From assembly GCA_021790195.1 (NCBI GenBank), contig JAJYIF010000006.1:62001-126000 (forward strand): a stretch of 64,000 nucleotides of DNA. Direction: 5' to 3'. The first letter of the stretch is position 1; every line of letters starts with the position of its first letter. Source of the stretch: Nitrospirota bacterium (GTDB taxonomy: Bacteria > Nitrospirota > Thermodesulfovibrionia > Thermodesulfovibrionales > UBA9159). The position numbers and the translations under genes were made by a program. Below are positions 8,706 to 17,089 of the stretch, piece by piece. The notes under the pieces are model-generated. The model saw nothing but the letters and a program-made list of their open reading frames with translations, searched no databases and had not been told where the DNA came from.

Positions 8706-9801
8706 GAATTTCGACTTCGTCACCTTCCTTCTTATAATCGGCATGGCCGTCATAGGGATCATGACCATTTATAGCGCTACGCGTCACCCTATCCCCGGCG
8801 GCGACATGCCGACTTACTACATGAGGCAATTGTACTGGCTTTTCGTCAGCATACTTTTCCTTGTAGCAATTGTCAGCTTCGATTACATCTGGCTTAAGAG
8901 GCTTGCCTACGTCTTGTACGGTGCGGGCATATTCCTCCTCCTTCTCGTTCTTTTCCTCGGAAAGGCAGGCATGGGAGCGCAGCGCTGGCTCAACCTCGGC
9001 ATATTCTCTTTTCAGCCCTCCGAGGTCTTCAGGCTTCTCTATCTGATTACCATTTCAAGATACCTGAGCGAGCTTCAGGGCGAGGTGACGCTTGTGTCTT
9101 TGCTGAGGACATTTATGATGCTGACCTTCGTTCCTGTAGCTCTGCTGATAGAACAACCGGACCTCGGGACGGCCATTATGCTGATGCTTGTGTTCTTCTC
9201 CATGGTCTCGATCAAGGGCCTGCACAGAAGAGCGCTGGTGCTGGTTGTGCTTATAGGTCTCGTCTCTATCCCTTTCCTCGGTCATATCTTCTGGGCGGGA
9301 CTTAAGGATTATCAAAAAAACAGACTCGTTGCTTTTATAGAGCCGGAAAGCGATCCCTCGGGTATCGGTTATCACATAAGCCAGTCGAAGATCGCGATAG
9401 GATCGGGCTGCTTCGCCGGAAAGGGCTATCTGAAGGGCACTCAGGGGCCTTTCAGGTTCCTTCCCGAAAAACATACGGATTTTATCTTTTCAGTCTTTGC
9501 TGAAGAATGGGGCTTTGCCGGAAGCTTTGTCCTTTTGTTCCTTTATCTATCCCTGATCCTCAGGGGACTTGACACGGCCAGGAAGGCGAAGGACGAATTC
9601 GGCAGTCTGCTGGCCTTTGGGATATCTTTTATGTTCACAATATACTTCTTTGTAAACGTAGGAATGACCCTGGGCATTATGCCTGTCGTTGGAGTCCCCC
9701 TTCCTTTCATGAGTTACGGCGGCACTTCGCTCCTTGCGAATTTCGTAGCCGCCGGCATTCTCATCAATATAAGAACGCGCCGCTTCGAGCTGTTCTATTA
9801 G
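8680..9801 (+). CDS. rodA: RodA, SEDS peptidoglycan glycosyltransferase
   Basis: 373-residue SEDS-family polytopic protein with about ten membrane helices. It polymerises lipid II glycan chains for side-wall growth with PBP2. Diagnostic segments: IEQPDLGTAIML (the catalytic-site loop region), the periplasmic loop with KGTQGPFRFLPEKHTDFIFS, and VGVPLPFMSYGGTSLLANF near the C-terminus. The predicted start lies inside mrdA, typical for this gene pair. Confidence 0.97.
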   Translation: MKIDRRLIKNFDFVTFLLIIGMAVIGIMTIYSATRHPIPGGDMPTYYMRQLYWLFVSILFLVAIVSFDYIWLKRLAYVLYGAGIFLLLLVLFLGKAGMGAQRWLNLGIFSFQPSEVFRLLYLITISRYLSELQGEVTLVSLLRTFMMLTFVPVALLIEQPDLGTAIMLMLVFFSMVSIKGLHRRALVLVVLIGLVSIPFLGHIFWAGLKDYQKNRLVAFIEPESDPSGIGYHISQSKIAIGSGCFAGKGYLKGTQGPFRFLPEKHTDFIFSVFAEEWGFAGSFVLLFLYLSLILRGLDTARKAKDEFGSLLAFGISFMFTIYFFVNVGMTLGIMPVVGVPLPFMSYGGTSLLANFVAAGILINIRTRRFELFY

Positions 9802-10020
9802 TCCACATTAAATATCACTCATAAAATATGGGCAGGCGCGGCGTAAAACTTTATTGTTTCGACACCTTAATGTGATTTCCAATAAGCCAGCTTTCAACGG
9901 CAAAGAGATATGCCAAGCACCACAATGTTGTGAAGACTCTTGACCGGAAAAGGGCAAGAAAGGCATGAGCTCGTTGCACGATTATCACGATTTTATCACT
10001 TGGGCGGTTTTGAAAGTCAA

Positions 10021-10049
10021 AAGGGGCTGGAGAAAGCTCCTAACCCCTT
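10021..10049 (-). terminator. Intrinsic terminator of the tRNA-Lys remnant
   Basis: Two-part stem on the minus strand: AAGGGG pairs with CCCCTT and GGAG with CTCC around a 4-nt loop, followed in the minus direction by a TTTT run. It lies 8 nt beyond the encoded CCA of the tRNA fragment, where a tRNA terminator belongs. Confidence 0.7.
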
Positions 10050-10057
10050 GATTTTCA

Positions 10058-10098
10058 TGGTGAGCCGTGCAGGAGTCGAACCTGCGCCCCGCTGAGTT
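10058..10098 (-). pseudogene. 3' half of tRNA-Lys (probable attachment-site remnant)
   Basis: On the minus strand this holds, from the 3' end, CCA (10058-10060), discriminator A, acceptor strand ACGGCTC, a perfect T arm (GCAGG-TTCGACT-CCTGC), a 5-nt variable loop and the 3' anticodon stem. The sequence matches the usual bacterial tRNA-Lys 3' half. Beyond the anticodon loop the similarity stops: no 5' anticodon strand, D arm or 5' acceptor strand (GAGCCGT) is found. Such 3'-end copies arise when integrases use tRNA genes as targets. Confidence 0.75.
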
Positions 10099-10483
10099 TA
10101 TGAGGCTTGAAGAGGCAAAGGCAGTTGGGATATTCTAATTATGATTGGCACAAAGGATGGGGGTAGGTCCAGAAGAGGTCTATCCGGCTATTGCATTTGC
10201 GCAACTGAATGAATGAGTTATAATGTGGGCTAAAATGGAGTGAGAGCCTGGTGTAAATTCTTATGACGTTTTGGTTAAAGCCCTGAAACCGGGGGAAGTG
10301 GGAACTCCAATCAGAATAGAACTTGTACCGCAGCGGCCGAGCAAATAACGCATCGAGATGGTTCGTATTTGGTCTTCCGGGAGATAGGTCTGCAAGGAGA
10401 ACCGGACAAGGGCAATTCGGGATCAGAAGATTGGAGCATAACTGGGAAATGAGGAACCAAGGACCCGCCGGGGCCAATAGCGT

Positions 10484-11581
10484 ATGAAGATCTGCTATCT
10501 CCTCGAATCGACCGAGTTATGGGGTGGGGTGAGGACTGTATTCGATGAGGTGCGGGCACTCAGAAAGAGGGGCCACGATGTCAGTATAAGGGCGCTCGGT
10601 GGCGACCACAGATGGTACCCCCATAAGGTCTCTATCCATTATGTGAATGACCTCTCGGTGCCTTTTAGAAACCGGAAATGCCTGCCCGATGTCGTCATCG
10701 CAACGTTCTGGACAACAGTCAAGGCCGCTCTGCATTTGAGGTGCCCTTTAACCTTCCATTACTGTCAGGGCTATGAGGGAGACAGTATCGAATTTTCATC
10801 ATTAAGGGAGGCGATCGCTGAGGCATACAGGCTCCCGCTCCCAAAAGTGACTACCGGCGAGTGGCTGGCAAAGCGGCTAAGGGAAGGTTTTGGCCCTGAC
10901 GCTTTCAAAATATACTCGGTAGGTCAGATTGTGGATCTCGATATCTTCAGACCCCTGCGCTTCAGCCCCCTGCCTTTTTGGAAGAAGTTGTTGTCGGGAA
11001 AAGCAGAGGGAAAAGTCCGGATACTAGTATCCGGACTTTTTGAGGCCTCGGTAAAGGCCATCCCCGATGCCCTTCACGCCGTTGCGATTTTGAAGAAGAA
11101 GGGCCACAAGGTTCATCTCACAAGGGTCTCCACTGTCGATACTTCTCATCAAGAACGAGGGATCACCGAGATTGATGAATACCACGTGTATGTCCGTTCT
11201 GCTCGGATGGCGAAGATATATCAGTCAAGCCACCTGTACATCGCCCCCTCACTTGCCCATGAGGGCTTTGGTTTGCCTTTTGCCGAAGCCCTCGCATGCG
11301 GGATCCCCTCAGTAGCGACTGCGATTCCCTCTCATCTTAGCTTCGATGAGAAACACGATTATGCTCTCTTTGTTTCTGAAGGGGACCCTACTTCCATTGC
11401 AGAGGCGGCGTTGAAGATCATGCACAACAAAACTCTCCGCGAGAATCTCTCAAAGCGAGGCATCGAGGTGGTGAACAGGAATTGCAGCAGCGATCTCGTT
11501 GCCGCACGATGGGAAGAGGCGGTGCTGTCCGAGGAACTGGCCTGCTCTCGGCATGCAGAGGCGGAGAGGACTGAGAGATGA
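10484..11581 (+). CDS. GT4-type glycosyltransferase
   Basis: A 365-residue GT-B-fold glycosyltransferase. The N-terminal half starts MKICYLLESTELWGGV with the glycine-rich acceptor-side loop. The C-terminal half carries the GT4 nucleotide-sugar motif HEGFGLPFAEALACGIPSVA near residues 259-278, with the E-x7-E pair. It presumably adds a sugar to a surface glycan; donor and acceptor cannot be told. It overlaps the following acyltransferase-like gene by 4 nt, suggesting joint action on lipid-linked glycans. Confidence 0.88.
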   Translation: MKICYLLESTELWGGVRTVFDEVRALRKRGHDVSIRALGGDHRWYPHKVSIHYVNDLSVPFRNRKCLPDVVIATFWTTVKAALHLRCPLTFHYCQGYEGDSIEFSSLREAIAEAYRLPLPKVTTGEWLAKRLREGFGPDAFKIYSVGQIVDLDIFRPLRFSPLPFWKKLLSGKAEGKVRILVSGLFEASVKAIPDALHAVAILKKKGHKVHLTRVSTVDTSHQERGITEIDEYHVYVRSARMAKIYQSSHLYIAPSLAHEGFGLPFAEALACGIPSVATAIPSHLSFDEKHDYALFVSEGDPTSIAEAALKIMHNKTLRENLSKRGIEVVNRNCSSDLVAARWEEAVLSEELACSRHAEAERTER

Positions 11582-12501
11582 CTCGCGAGGCGTTTCTCAC
11601 ATGGAGATACTATTTCATGGACCTACCACTTTTCTCTTGCGGTAGCCGGTCGACTTCTCTTGAAAGACGCTTATACAAAATATACGAGCGGGAGATTGGT
11701 TTCATGAAAAGCGGGTTTACCTCTCTCTGCGATTATCTGAAAAGACCTGTGAACGTACAGGATATGGAGACATTTATCCGAAGAGCGTTCTGGGTAAAGG
11801 TTGTGCGAGAAAGTGACACCTTCACGTCACTTAGGATGTCGAAGAACAAAGTATCCCGATACTTCGATATAGAGGGGATCGGAAACCTTGCCTCTGTTGC
11901 GGACGGACAGCGCCCAATTATTCTCCTGAGCGGCCACTGCGGGAGTTATTATACTGCGGCCATCGCCCTTGCCCATCTCGGATATAAAGTCTATCCGGTC
12001 GCGAGATCCGCCGATACCTCTCCTGCAACGCCTCGCTTGACACGGTATTATGTTAAGTTGAATTACCAATTTTCCGAGATGAGATTATCATCGCGGTATA
12101 TCTACACAAATTATTCGGGAAAGATCGACAGGGAAATTGTAGCTATTGCTAAGAACGGAGGCGTGTTCTGGGCCGCCATAGACCATCCCGGGCGGTTGTA
12201 TAACATTAAGCGCCGCCCGGTCACCTTCTTTGGCATGGAGGCGACTCTGCCTGCAGGGCTCATCTCTTGGGCGCTAAGGAGGGATGCCGTTTTCCTGACC
12301 GCCTGGAACAGTGTAGAGGGGATAGACGAGAAACGATTTTATCGCCGCTTGGTAATCGATGGTCCGATCTTGGAGACCAATACCGATTCGATCCTGCAGC
12401 AGTATGCCGACAGACTCTCGAAGCGCGTTGCCGCCGAGCCTTGGCAGTGGCTGGCCCTGCAGGTGATACACCAATTTTTCGAAAATGAGCAGGATAATTG
12501 A
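11578..12501 (+). CDS. LpxL/HtrB-like lysophospholipid acyltransferase-fold protein
   Basis: 307 residues. The segment IILLSGHCGSYYTAAIALA near residues 117-135 corresponds to the H-x4-(D/E) catalytic block of lipid A late acyltransferases, here H-C-G-S-Y-Y. The second block FWAAIDHPG fits the substrate-site strand, and TLPAGLISWAL matches the third. The acidic partner of the catalytic histidine appears replaced by Tyr, so activity is uncertain. There is no obvious N-terminal membrane anchor. It may acylate a glycolipid together with the glycosyltransferase upstream. Confidence 0.7.
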   Translation: MTREAFLTWRYYFMDLPLFSCGSRSTSLERRLYKIYEREIGFMKSGFTSLCDYLKRPVNVQDMETFIRRAFWVKVVRESDTFTSLRMSKNKVSRYFDIEGIGNLASVADGQRPIILLSGHCGSYYTAAIALAHLGYKVYPVARSADTSPATPRLTRYYVKLNYQFSEMRLSSRYIYTNYSGKIDREIVAIAKNGGVFWAAIDHPGRLYNIKRRPVTFFGMEATLPAGLISWALRRDAVFLTAWNSVEGIDEKRFYRRLVIDGPILETNTDSILQQYADRLSKRVAAEPWQWLALQVIHQFFENEQDN

Positions 12502-12767
12502 TAAACGGTAACTACATTAACGGTGAAGGTGCCGAGGAGTTGAATTTTTTGATCTTGCGGTCAGTTTTGCACTACGGTTGGCCTTCCTAATAACTCGCTT
12601 GTACCTGAGGATAAGTAGAATGTCCAACACTCTCGTATGTGAGACATTGCGGCAACTGAATCTTTTTGATTCTCTGCGGAGTAGAAGAAAGATTAAACAA
12701 GTATGAATGATCTAAGCTGATGCGGTGTTCAGGAAGGACCCTTGTTTTAACAGTAGGTTCGATATTC
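12502..12767. other. Intergenic, nothing clear
   Basis: 266 bases between the acyltransferase-like gene and the convergent lipoprotein gene. There is a small hairpin (GAATC, T5 loop, GATTC) around 12658-12672, not clearly a terminator. No gene or RNA recognised. Confidence 0.5.
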
Positions 12768-13271
12768 TCACTGGATAGCGATTGTTATCGGCTGCGTTGA
12801 GAGGTCAGTTTGTGGTGTGACCTTAACGCCGTCCACGCTTTGAGCATCGAACCAAGCGGTGATTGTGTAACTCCCGCTTGGCACCTGATTGCCCTCGTTG
12901 TCCTTCTCATCCCAACTGCGGGAATATGTCATCGAATCGCCAGGTGCAAGTAACGAACCCGCTCCGCTGCAAGCAAACACTTGCCCAAACGACCACTGCC
13001 ATATTATCGTATAGCCTTGATTAACTTGGACGTCTGCGTCTGGACAATCGTATACTACCCAAACACTTGTATCCCCGATATTCTTAATAGAGAAAGTCAT
13101 TGGAACCGTGTCGCCAAGGCGATTGACGGATTGTGCTGTCAAGGAAACCTGTAGCGACGCATATTGCCCTGTGCCTGTTACATGTCCAATGCCGGTTTCC
13201 CCACCATTTCCACATGATATAAAGAAGGATACACAAAGAAATAAGATTAGCAGAGCATTTAACCTTCTCAT
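12768..13271 (-). CDS. Lipoprotein with BsuPI-like domain
   Basis: 167-residue lipoprotein; the lipobox ends FFISC. The mature part is an all-beta domain resembling BsuPI (intracellular proteinase inhibitor family): MTFSIKNIGDTSVWVVYD, then LLAPGDSMTYSRSWD and VPSGSYTITAWFDA. The start is the ATG at 13271 behind GAGGGG; an upstream in-frame TTG has no ribosome-binding site. Two CAGTATAC copies (13324-13331 and 13340-13347) lie upstream and may be an operator. Function unknown; protease inhibition is only a possibility. Confidence 0.7.
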   Translation of the reverse strand: MRRLNALLILFLCVSFFISCGNGGETGIGHVTGTGQYASLQVSLTAQSVNRLGDTVPMTFSIKNIGDTSVWVVYDCPDADVQVNQGYTIIWQWSFGQVFACSGAGSLLAPGDSMTYSRSWDEKDNEGNQVPSGSYTITAWFDAQSVDGVKVTPQTDLSTQPITIAIQ

Positions 13272-13478
13272 AGGTTTCCCCTCGCTCAATTAGTAATTAT
13301 GATGTGTATTCAGCTGACCCACTCAGTATACCATGACCGCAGTATACAGGAAGCAAGTATTCTCTGCCAATAGACTTCTGGCATATGAATAAGATGGCGA
13401 TCAGGGCAGATTGCTTATTCGCATTTGTCTTGCCGCGTTCCATTATGGTAGTATTTATTCATACCAGGAGGATTTGAG

Positions 13479-13715
13479 ATGGCTATCGCCGTGAAGAAGA
13501 CAATATCGTTGCCGCCTGACCTCGCGAGAGAGGCAGAGGAGATGGCGGCTGAAGAGGGCAAGACACTTAGCGGAATTATCCAGGACGCCCTCCGGATATC
13601 GAGAAGAGAAAGGCTTAAGGGAGGACTAAAGGATATCCAGGGCTACTGGTCGAAAAGGGCCAAAGAAAAGGGAATCCTTACCGAGAAAGACCTTCGCAAA
13701 TACCTCAAGGGATGA
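13479..13715 (+). CDS. Antitoxin, ribbon-helix-helix type
   Basis: 78 residues. The N-terminal VKKTISLPPDLAREAEEMA followed by EGKTLSGIIQDALR is a ribbon-helix-helix DNA-binding fold; the C-terminal tail (about 45-78) would wrap the toxin. Start: ATG at 13479 behind CAGGAGG. It overlaps the PIN toxin gene by 4 nt in the usual antitoxin-first order. An inverted pair TGGTA (13445-13449) / TACCA (13464-13468) just upstream could be the autoregulatory operator. Confidence 0.85.
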   Translation: MAIAVKKTISLPPDLAREAEEMAAEEGKTLSGIIQDALRISRRERLKGGLKDIQGYWSKRAKEKGILTEKDLRKYLKG

Positions 13716-14104
13716 AGGTCGTCTTCGACGCAAACATATTCATTTCTGCCATTGTTATACCCGGAGCGCGGTCGGAAAGAGCGCTTCTCAGGATATCAGA
13801 GGGCAGAGACATCCTTATTATATCGAAACCCGTAATAGACGAAATTCTCTCCATCCTGTCGATGAAAGTCGGCCGTGATAAAGAAGAGATAAGCCGCGTT
13901 GCCGTGTATTTGACCGACCTTGCAACGCTTGTGTATCCCACAAGAAAGGTAAGGATATTGAGGGCCGGGCCGGACAACAGGATTATCGAATGCGCCGTGA
14001 GCGGAAGGGCTGACGCCGTTGTGACAGGCGATAAGGAGATGCTCGCTTTAAAAGAGTATCTTGGGACAAAAATCATCAGTCTCAGGGAATATCTGGAGAC
14101 GTGA
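13712..14104 (+). CDS. PIN-domain toxin
   Basis: 130-residue PIN-domain ribonuclease of the COG1569 type. The acidic metal-site residues are visible: D6 in VVFDANIFISA, E45 in PVIDEILSIL, and the C-terminal pair in GPDNRIIECAV and ADAVVTGDKEML. Such toxins cleave tRNA or other RNA when released from the antitoxin. Four-base overlap with the antitoxin gene. Confidence 0.88.
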   Translation: MKVVFDANIFISAIVIPGARSERALLRISEGRDILIISKPVIDEILSILSMKVGRDKEEISRVAVYLTDLATLVYPTRKVRILRAGPDNRIIECAVSGRADAVVTGDKEMLALKEYLGTKIISLREYLET

Positions 14105-14157
14105 TAAAAGCGATCAATGCAAAATATGAAGTCATACAGTCTTAGCCGCATTCTAAC

Positions 14158-15684
14158 GTGATACTCCTCATCCATCCCCCTGTCTCAAAACCGTGCGAGC
14201 CGCCTGCGGGTATTGCGAGACTTTCAGCGGCGCTCTCAAGACACGGTGTCGAACACCGCCTCCTCGATGCAAATTTGGAAGGTCTTCTGTATCTCCTTGA
14301 GATGCCGCTGCCTCCTGCAAAAGCCGCGGATACATGGACGAGGAGGGCATTTCGCAATCGAGGGCGAAATCTTTCTTCCATGAGGGAAGCCGGACTATAC
14401 CGGAATATCGCCCGCTACGAAAGGACGGTCAGGGACATCAGCCGCGTTCTCGCTGAAGTGACACCGGATGGAATCACGGTGGGTCTTGCGAATTACGAGC
14501 ATGAAACTCTTTCTCCGCTCAAGAGCAGGGACCTTCTGTTTGCGGCGGAGCATCCCGAACTGAACCCGTTCTATCATTATTTTCGCCAGCGATTGGAAGA
14601 GATATTCTCTTCCAACGAACCCTCAGCTGTGGGCATATCCTTAAACTTTCTTAGTCAGGCCTTATGCGCCTTTTCAATGATCGGTTTTATCAAACGGGAA
14701 CTTCCTAAGGTCAAGGTCATTCTCGGCGGAGGGCTTGTCACCTCGTGGCTGAGCAACCCGCAATGGAAGAACCCCTTTGAAGGACTGGTGGACCATCTCG
14801 TTGCCGGTCCGGGTGAGCATCAGCTCCTCCGTCTCCTCGGGCTGGACCAATATGAGGGGAAAACACCGAGACCCGATTACGGTATGTTCCAAAAAGACCG
14901 CTATCTCGCGCCGGGTTTCATATTGCCCTACAGCGCTTCTTCAGGATGTTACTGGAACAGGTGCTCTTTCTGCCCTGAAAAGGCGGAGGGCAACCCCTAT
15001 ATTTCCATTCCGCCTGAACAGGTCGTTTCCGACCTGAAGACACTCACGGACGAAACCAATCCGGCCCTCGTACATCTCCTCGACAATGCGGTAAGTCCTG
15101 CGGTCCTCGATGCCCTCGCAGCTGAGAACATCGGTATCCCATGGTATGGTTTTGCGCGGGTAGGGTCCCGTCTGGCTGATCCTGATTTCTGTACTGTTCT
15201 CAAACGCTCAGGCTGCGTTATGCTGAAGCTCGGCATCGAATCGGGCGACCAGGGCGTGCTCGACGCCATGTGTAAAGGCATCAGTGTCGAAATGGCCTCC
15301 GCTGTACTTCGGAACCTGAAAAGAGCGGGCATTGCCTCTTACGTGTATCTCATCTTCGGGACACCGGCTGAAACAGAGGGACAAGCGAAGAACACTCTAG
15401 AATTCACAGCAAGACACAGCGACTGTATTGATTTCCTGAATCTTGCGGTATTCAATATGCCTTTTTGTGGCGCAAAGGCTCCGGGACTCGAAGTGCGAAA
15501 ATTCTATGAAGGCGACCTGTCTCTCTACACTGATTTTGACCATCCGGGAGGCTGGGACAGGAGACATGTGAGGTTGTTCCTCGAAAATGATTTCAGGAGA
15601 CATCCGGCAATCTCGTCTATCCTGAAGAACGAGCCGCCGGCATTCACCTCCAACCACGCGCCTTTTTTTGCGATGGGACCTTAG
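14158..15684 (+). CDS. B12-binding-type radical SAM protein
   Basis: 508 residues. The N-terminal 230 residues resemble a cobalamin-binding Rossmann domain (MILLIHPPVSKP start, later VILGGGLVTSW), and the radical SAM part has its cluster cysteines as C264-x4-C269-x2-C272 in SGCYWNRCSFC, a spacing known in this subgroup rather than the canonical CX3CX2C. Later blocks (KLGIESGDQGVLDAM, YVYLIFGTPAETEGQ) fit the barrel. Substrate unknown. GTG start without a clear ribosome-binding site. Its end faces atpI. Confidence 0.8.
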   Translation: MILLIHPPVSKPCEPPAGIARLSAALSRHGVEHRLLDANLEGLLYLLEMPLPPAKAADTWTRRAFRNRGRNLSSMREAGLYRNIARYERTVRDISRVLAEVTPDGITVGLANYEHETLSPLKSRDLLFAAEHPELNPFYHYFRQRLEEIFSSNEPSAVGISLNFLSQALCAFSMIGFIKRELPKVKVILGGGLVTSWLSNPQWKNPFEGLVDHLVAGPGEHQLLRLLGLDQYEGKTPRPDYGMFQKDRYLAPGFILPYSASSGCYWNRCSFCPEKAEGNPYISIPPEQVVSDLKTLTDETNPALVHLLDNAVSPAVLDALAAENIGIPWYGFARVGSRLADPDFCTVLKRSGCVMLKLGIESGDQGVLDAMCKGISVEMASAVLRNLKRAGIASYVYLIFGTPAETEGQAKNTLEFTARHSDCIDFLNLAVFNMPFCGAKAPGLEVRKFYEGDLSLYTDFDHPGGWDRRHVRLFLENDFRRHPAISSILKNEPPAFTSNHAPFFAMGP

Positions 15685-15740
15685 CGGACATTATTCATGA
15701 ATTTTGTCGCACCTGCCCACATTTTATGACTTAGTGCGGA

Positions 15741-16169
15741 TCAGCTGTTTTCCTCTTTGCCCTGTTCCTTCGCCATCTTTACAGCTTCCATTATTAGGAT
15801 AACGAAGACAACGGTCATTCCGACAAGGAGCCCCAGGAGGTTTATGAGCCGCAGGGCCACGAGGACGATGATAACGGCAAAGAGAAGGCCAAGCCGGAAC
15901 AGGCTCAGGAAGACGAGTTTGGTATTTGCCTTGTAAGTCCCGAGCAGACTGTCGATCCCCCACACAAGACCTCTTAGATTGGCGATTCCGAGGATTCCGC
16001 CGATGACTATGCTCATCGCCATGGATATCCTTATGTTCACAAAAGCGGGATTCCCGAAGAGGGCAACAAACTTTAGAGGTCCCACGCGCCAGTTCACAAA
16101 CAACGACAGCAAAACCAGCGGAAAGATCACGAAGAGACTTTTCTTAGTCACCTTTTTTGTCAGATTCAT
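15741..16169 (-). CDS. atpI: ATP synthase subunit I (AtpI-like)
   Basis: 142-residue membrane protein with four predicted helices in two pairs and the AtpI-type motif GGILGIANLRGLVWGID near residues 57-73. AtpI helps c-ring assembly or Mg2+ uptake of F-type ATP synthase. It overlaps atpZ by 26 nt. Normally atpB, atpE and the F1 genes follow; here the next gene downstream is on the opposite strand, so the operon is cut short. Confidence 0.8.
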   Translation of the reverse strand: MNLTKKVTKKSLFVIFPLVLLSLFVNWRVGPLKFVALFGNPAFVNIRISMAMSIVIGGILGIANLRGLVWGIDSLLGTYKANTKLVFLSLFRLGLLFAVIIVLVALRLINLLGLLVGMTVVFVILIMEAVKMAKEQGKEENS

Positions 16170-16383
16170 CCTGTTTCCTTGCCACTCTGAAGAGTTCGCG
16201 AAAAGCGGCTATAATACCCAAAATGAGGAATATGGCCGTGAGCCACGGGAAGGTCTTGAGCCACTTGTCCAAGTAATACCCTATGGCGAAGCCCACAAAG
16301 ATGGAGAGCGCAAACTGTATCCCGACCATGCTGACTTCGAAAAACTGCCTGAAAGGAGATCTGTTTTCCGGACCCTTCGTCAT
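16144..16383 (-). CDS. atpZ: AtpZ/AtpI-type F0F1 accessory protein
   Basis: 79 residues with two membrane helices; VGIQFALSIFVGFAIGYYLD is the typical AtpZ first helix, followed by a tryptophan-containing turn and ILGIIAAFRELFRV. AtpZ works with AtpI as an ATP-synthase-associated accessory. It is 12 nt behind the TorD-like gene. Confidence 0.8.
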   Translation of the reverse strand: MTKGPENRSPFRQFFEVSMVGIQFALSIFVGFAIGYYLDKWLKTFPWLTAIFLILGIIAAFRELFRVARKQDESDKKGD

Positions 16384-16395
16384 CAGTTCACCCGC

Positions 16396-16935
16396 TTATT
16401 CACTCATCGACTCATGCTCGGACAATATAAATTCTTTCAGGAGATTTGCCGCCTGCTTGAAGAAGGCCGTGGACGCGTGCCTCTGAACCTCGTCGCAGTA
16501 CCCCGGCACCCACTGGAAGAGGTGACTCTCTATGAAGTCCTTCTGCTCTTCAAAACGGCCGTTATCTATCAGATAGCTCATAAACAGGAGCTCCACCGAA
16601 AGGTGGTCCGGCATAAAGTTCATCTCTTCGGCGAGCGTAAGCCCTGTAGCCTCATAAAAGGACTGGACCTCGCGCGCGGTCTTTCCGCCTAGACCCGGCT
16701 TCTCGCCGGGAGCAAAGATATACAGGGATTCGTACGGAGACATGTGGAGGTCCGGTCTCAGGAAAACAGCCGCGAAATCTTTTCCTATCTCCTCGGACGG
16801 TTCCTGCGGCTCTATGCGGAACACCTCCTTCACTTCTTCGACGATCTCTGGTGTCGGTCCTTTCATAAAAAGGGCGGAAAAAAGCTTGTAGATTTCAGCC
16901 CGCTCCGCTTCCTGATTTTCATATATGTCCAGCAT
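16396..16935 (-). CDS. TorD/DmsD-family molybdoenzyme chaperone
   Basis: 179-residue helical protein. The family signature E-x-P-D-H is present as EMNFMPDHLSVELLFMSYL around residues 108-126, together with PYESLY upstream. TorD-type chaperones bind twin-arginine leaders and help insert the molybdenum cofactor into exported oxidoreductases. No molybdoenzyme catalytic gene lies in the window; the NrfD/Fe-S module 3 kb away is the only respiratory partner in view. Placement ahead of atpZI is odd. Confidence 0.82.
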   Translation of the reverse strand: MLDIYENQEAERAEIYKLFSALFMKGPTPEIVEEVKEVFRIEPQEPSEEIGKDFAAVFLRPDLHMSPYESLYIFAPGEKPGLGGKTAREVQSFYEATGLTLAEEMNFMPDHLSVELLFMSYLIDNGRFEEQKDFIESHLFQWVPGYCDEVQRHASTAFFKQAANLLKEFILSEHESMSE

Positions 16936-17089
16936 GCCGCCTCGAAAGATTGTATAATCGCACCGTAGACATTATAGAAGTTATGGGTGAAGAGATCAAT
17001 CACCGCGCTCGTATGGTTGCGAGAATTAGATTATAATAAAAAGTATGTCCGCCAAGACCCGGCGCAGTTGTGCTTAATATGATGAGGCT

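Larger units (their letters stand above)
9802..10483. other. Non-coding stretch with tRNA-Lys remnant
   Basis: About 680 bases without a convincing gene. Besides the tRNA-Lys 3' fragment and its terminator, it has a distant inverted pair CACATTAA (9803-9810) and TTAATGTG (9867-9874). Short open stretches exist between 10240 and 10486 in all three plus frames, one ending with an ATGA overlap at the next gene, but none has a start with a ribosome-binding site. The right part may be decayed coding sequence. Confidence 0.6.

Noticed and set aside
10240-10486. Open stretches in three plus frames, including one ending ATGA at the glycosyltransferase gene
   Set aside because: All three frames are open in part, none has a start with a ribosome-binding site, and no family was recognised; kept only as a possible decayed sequence.
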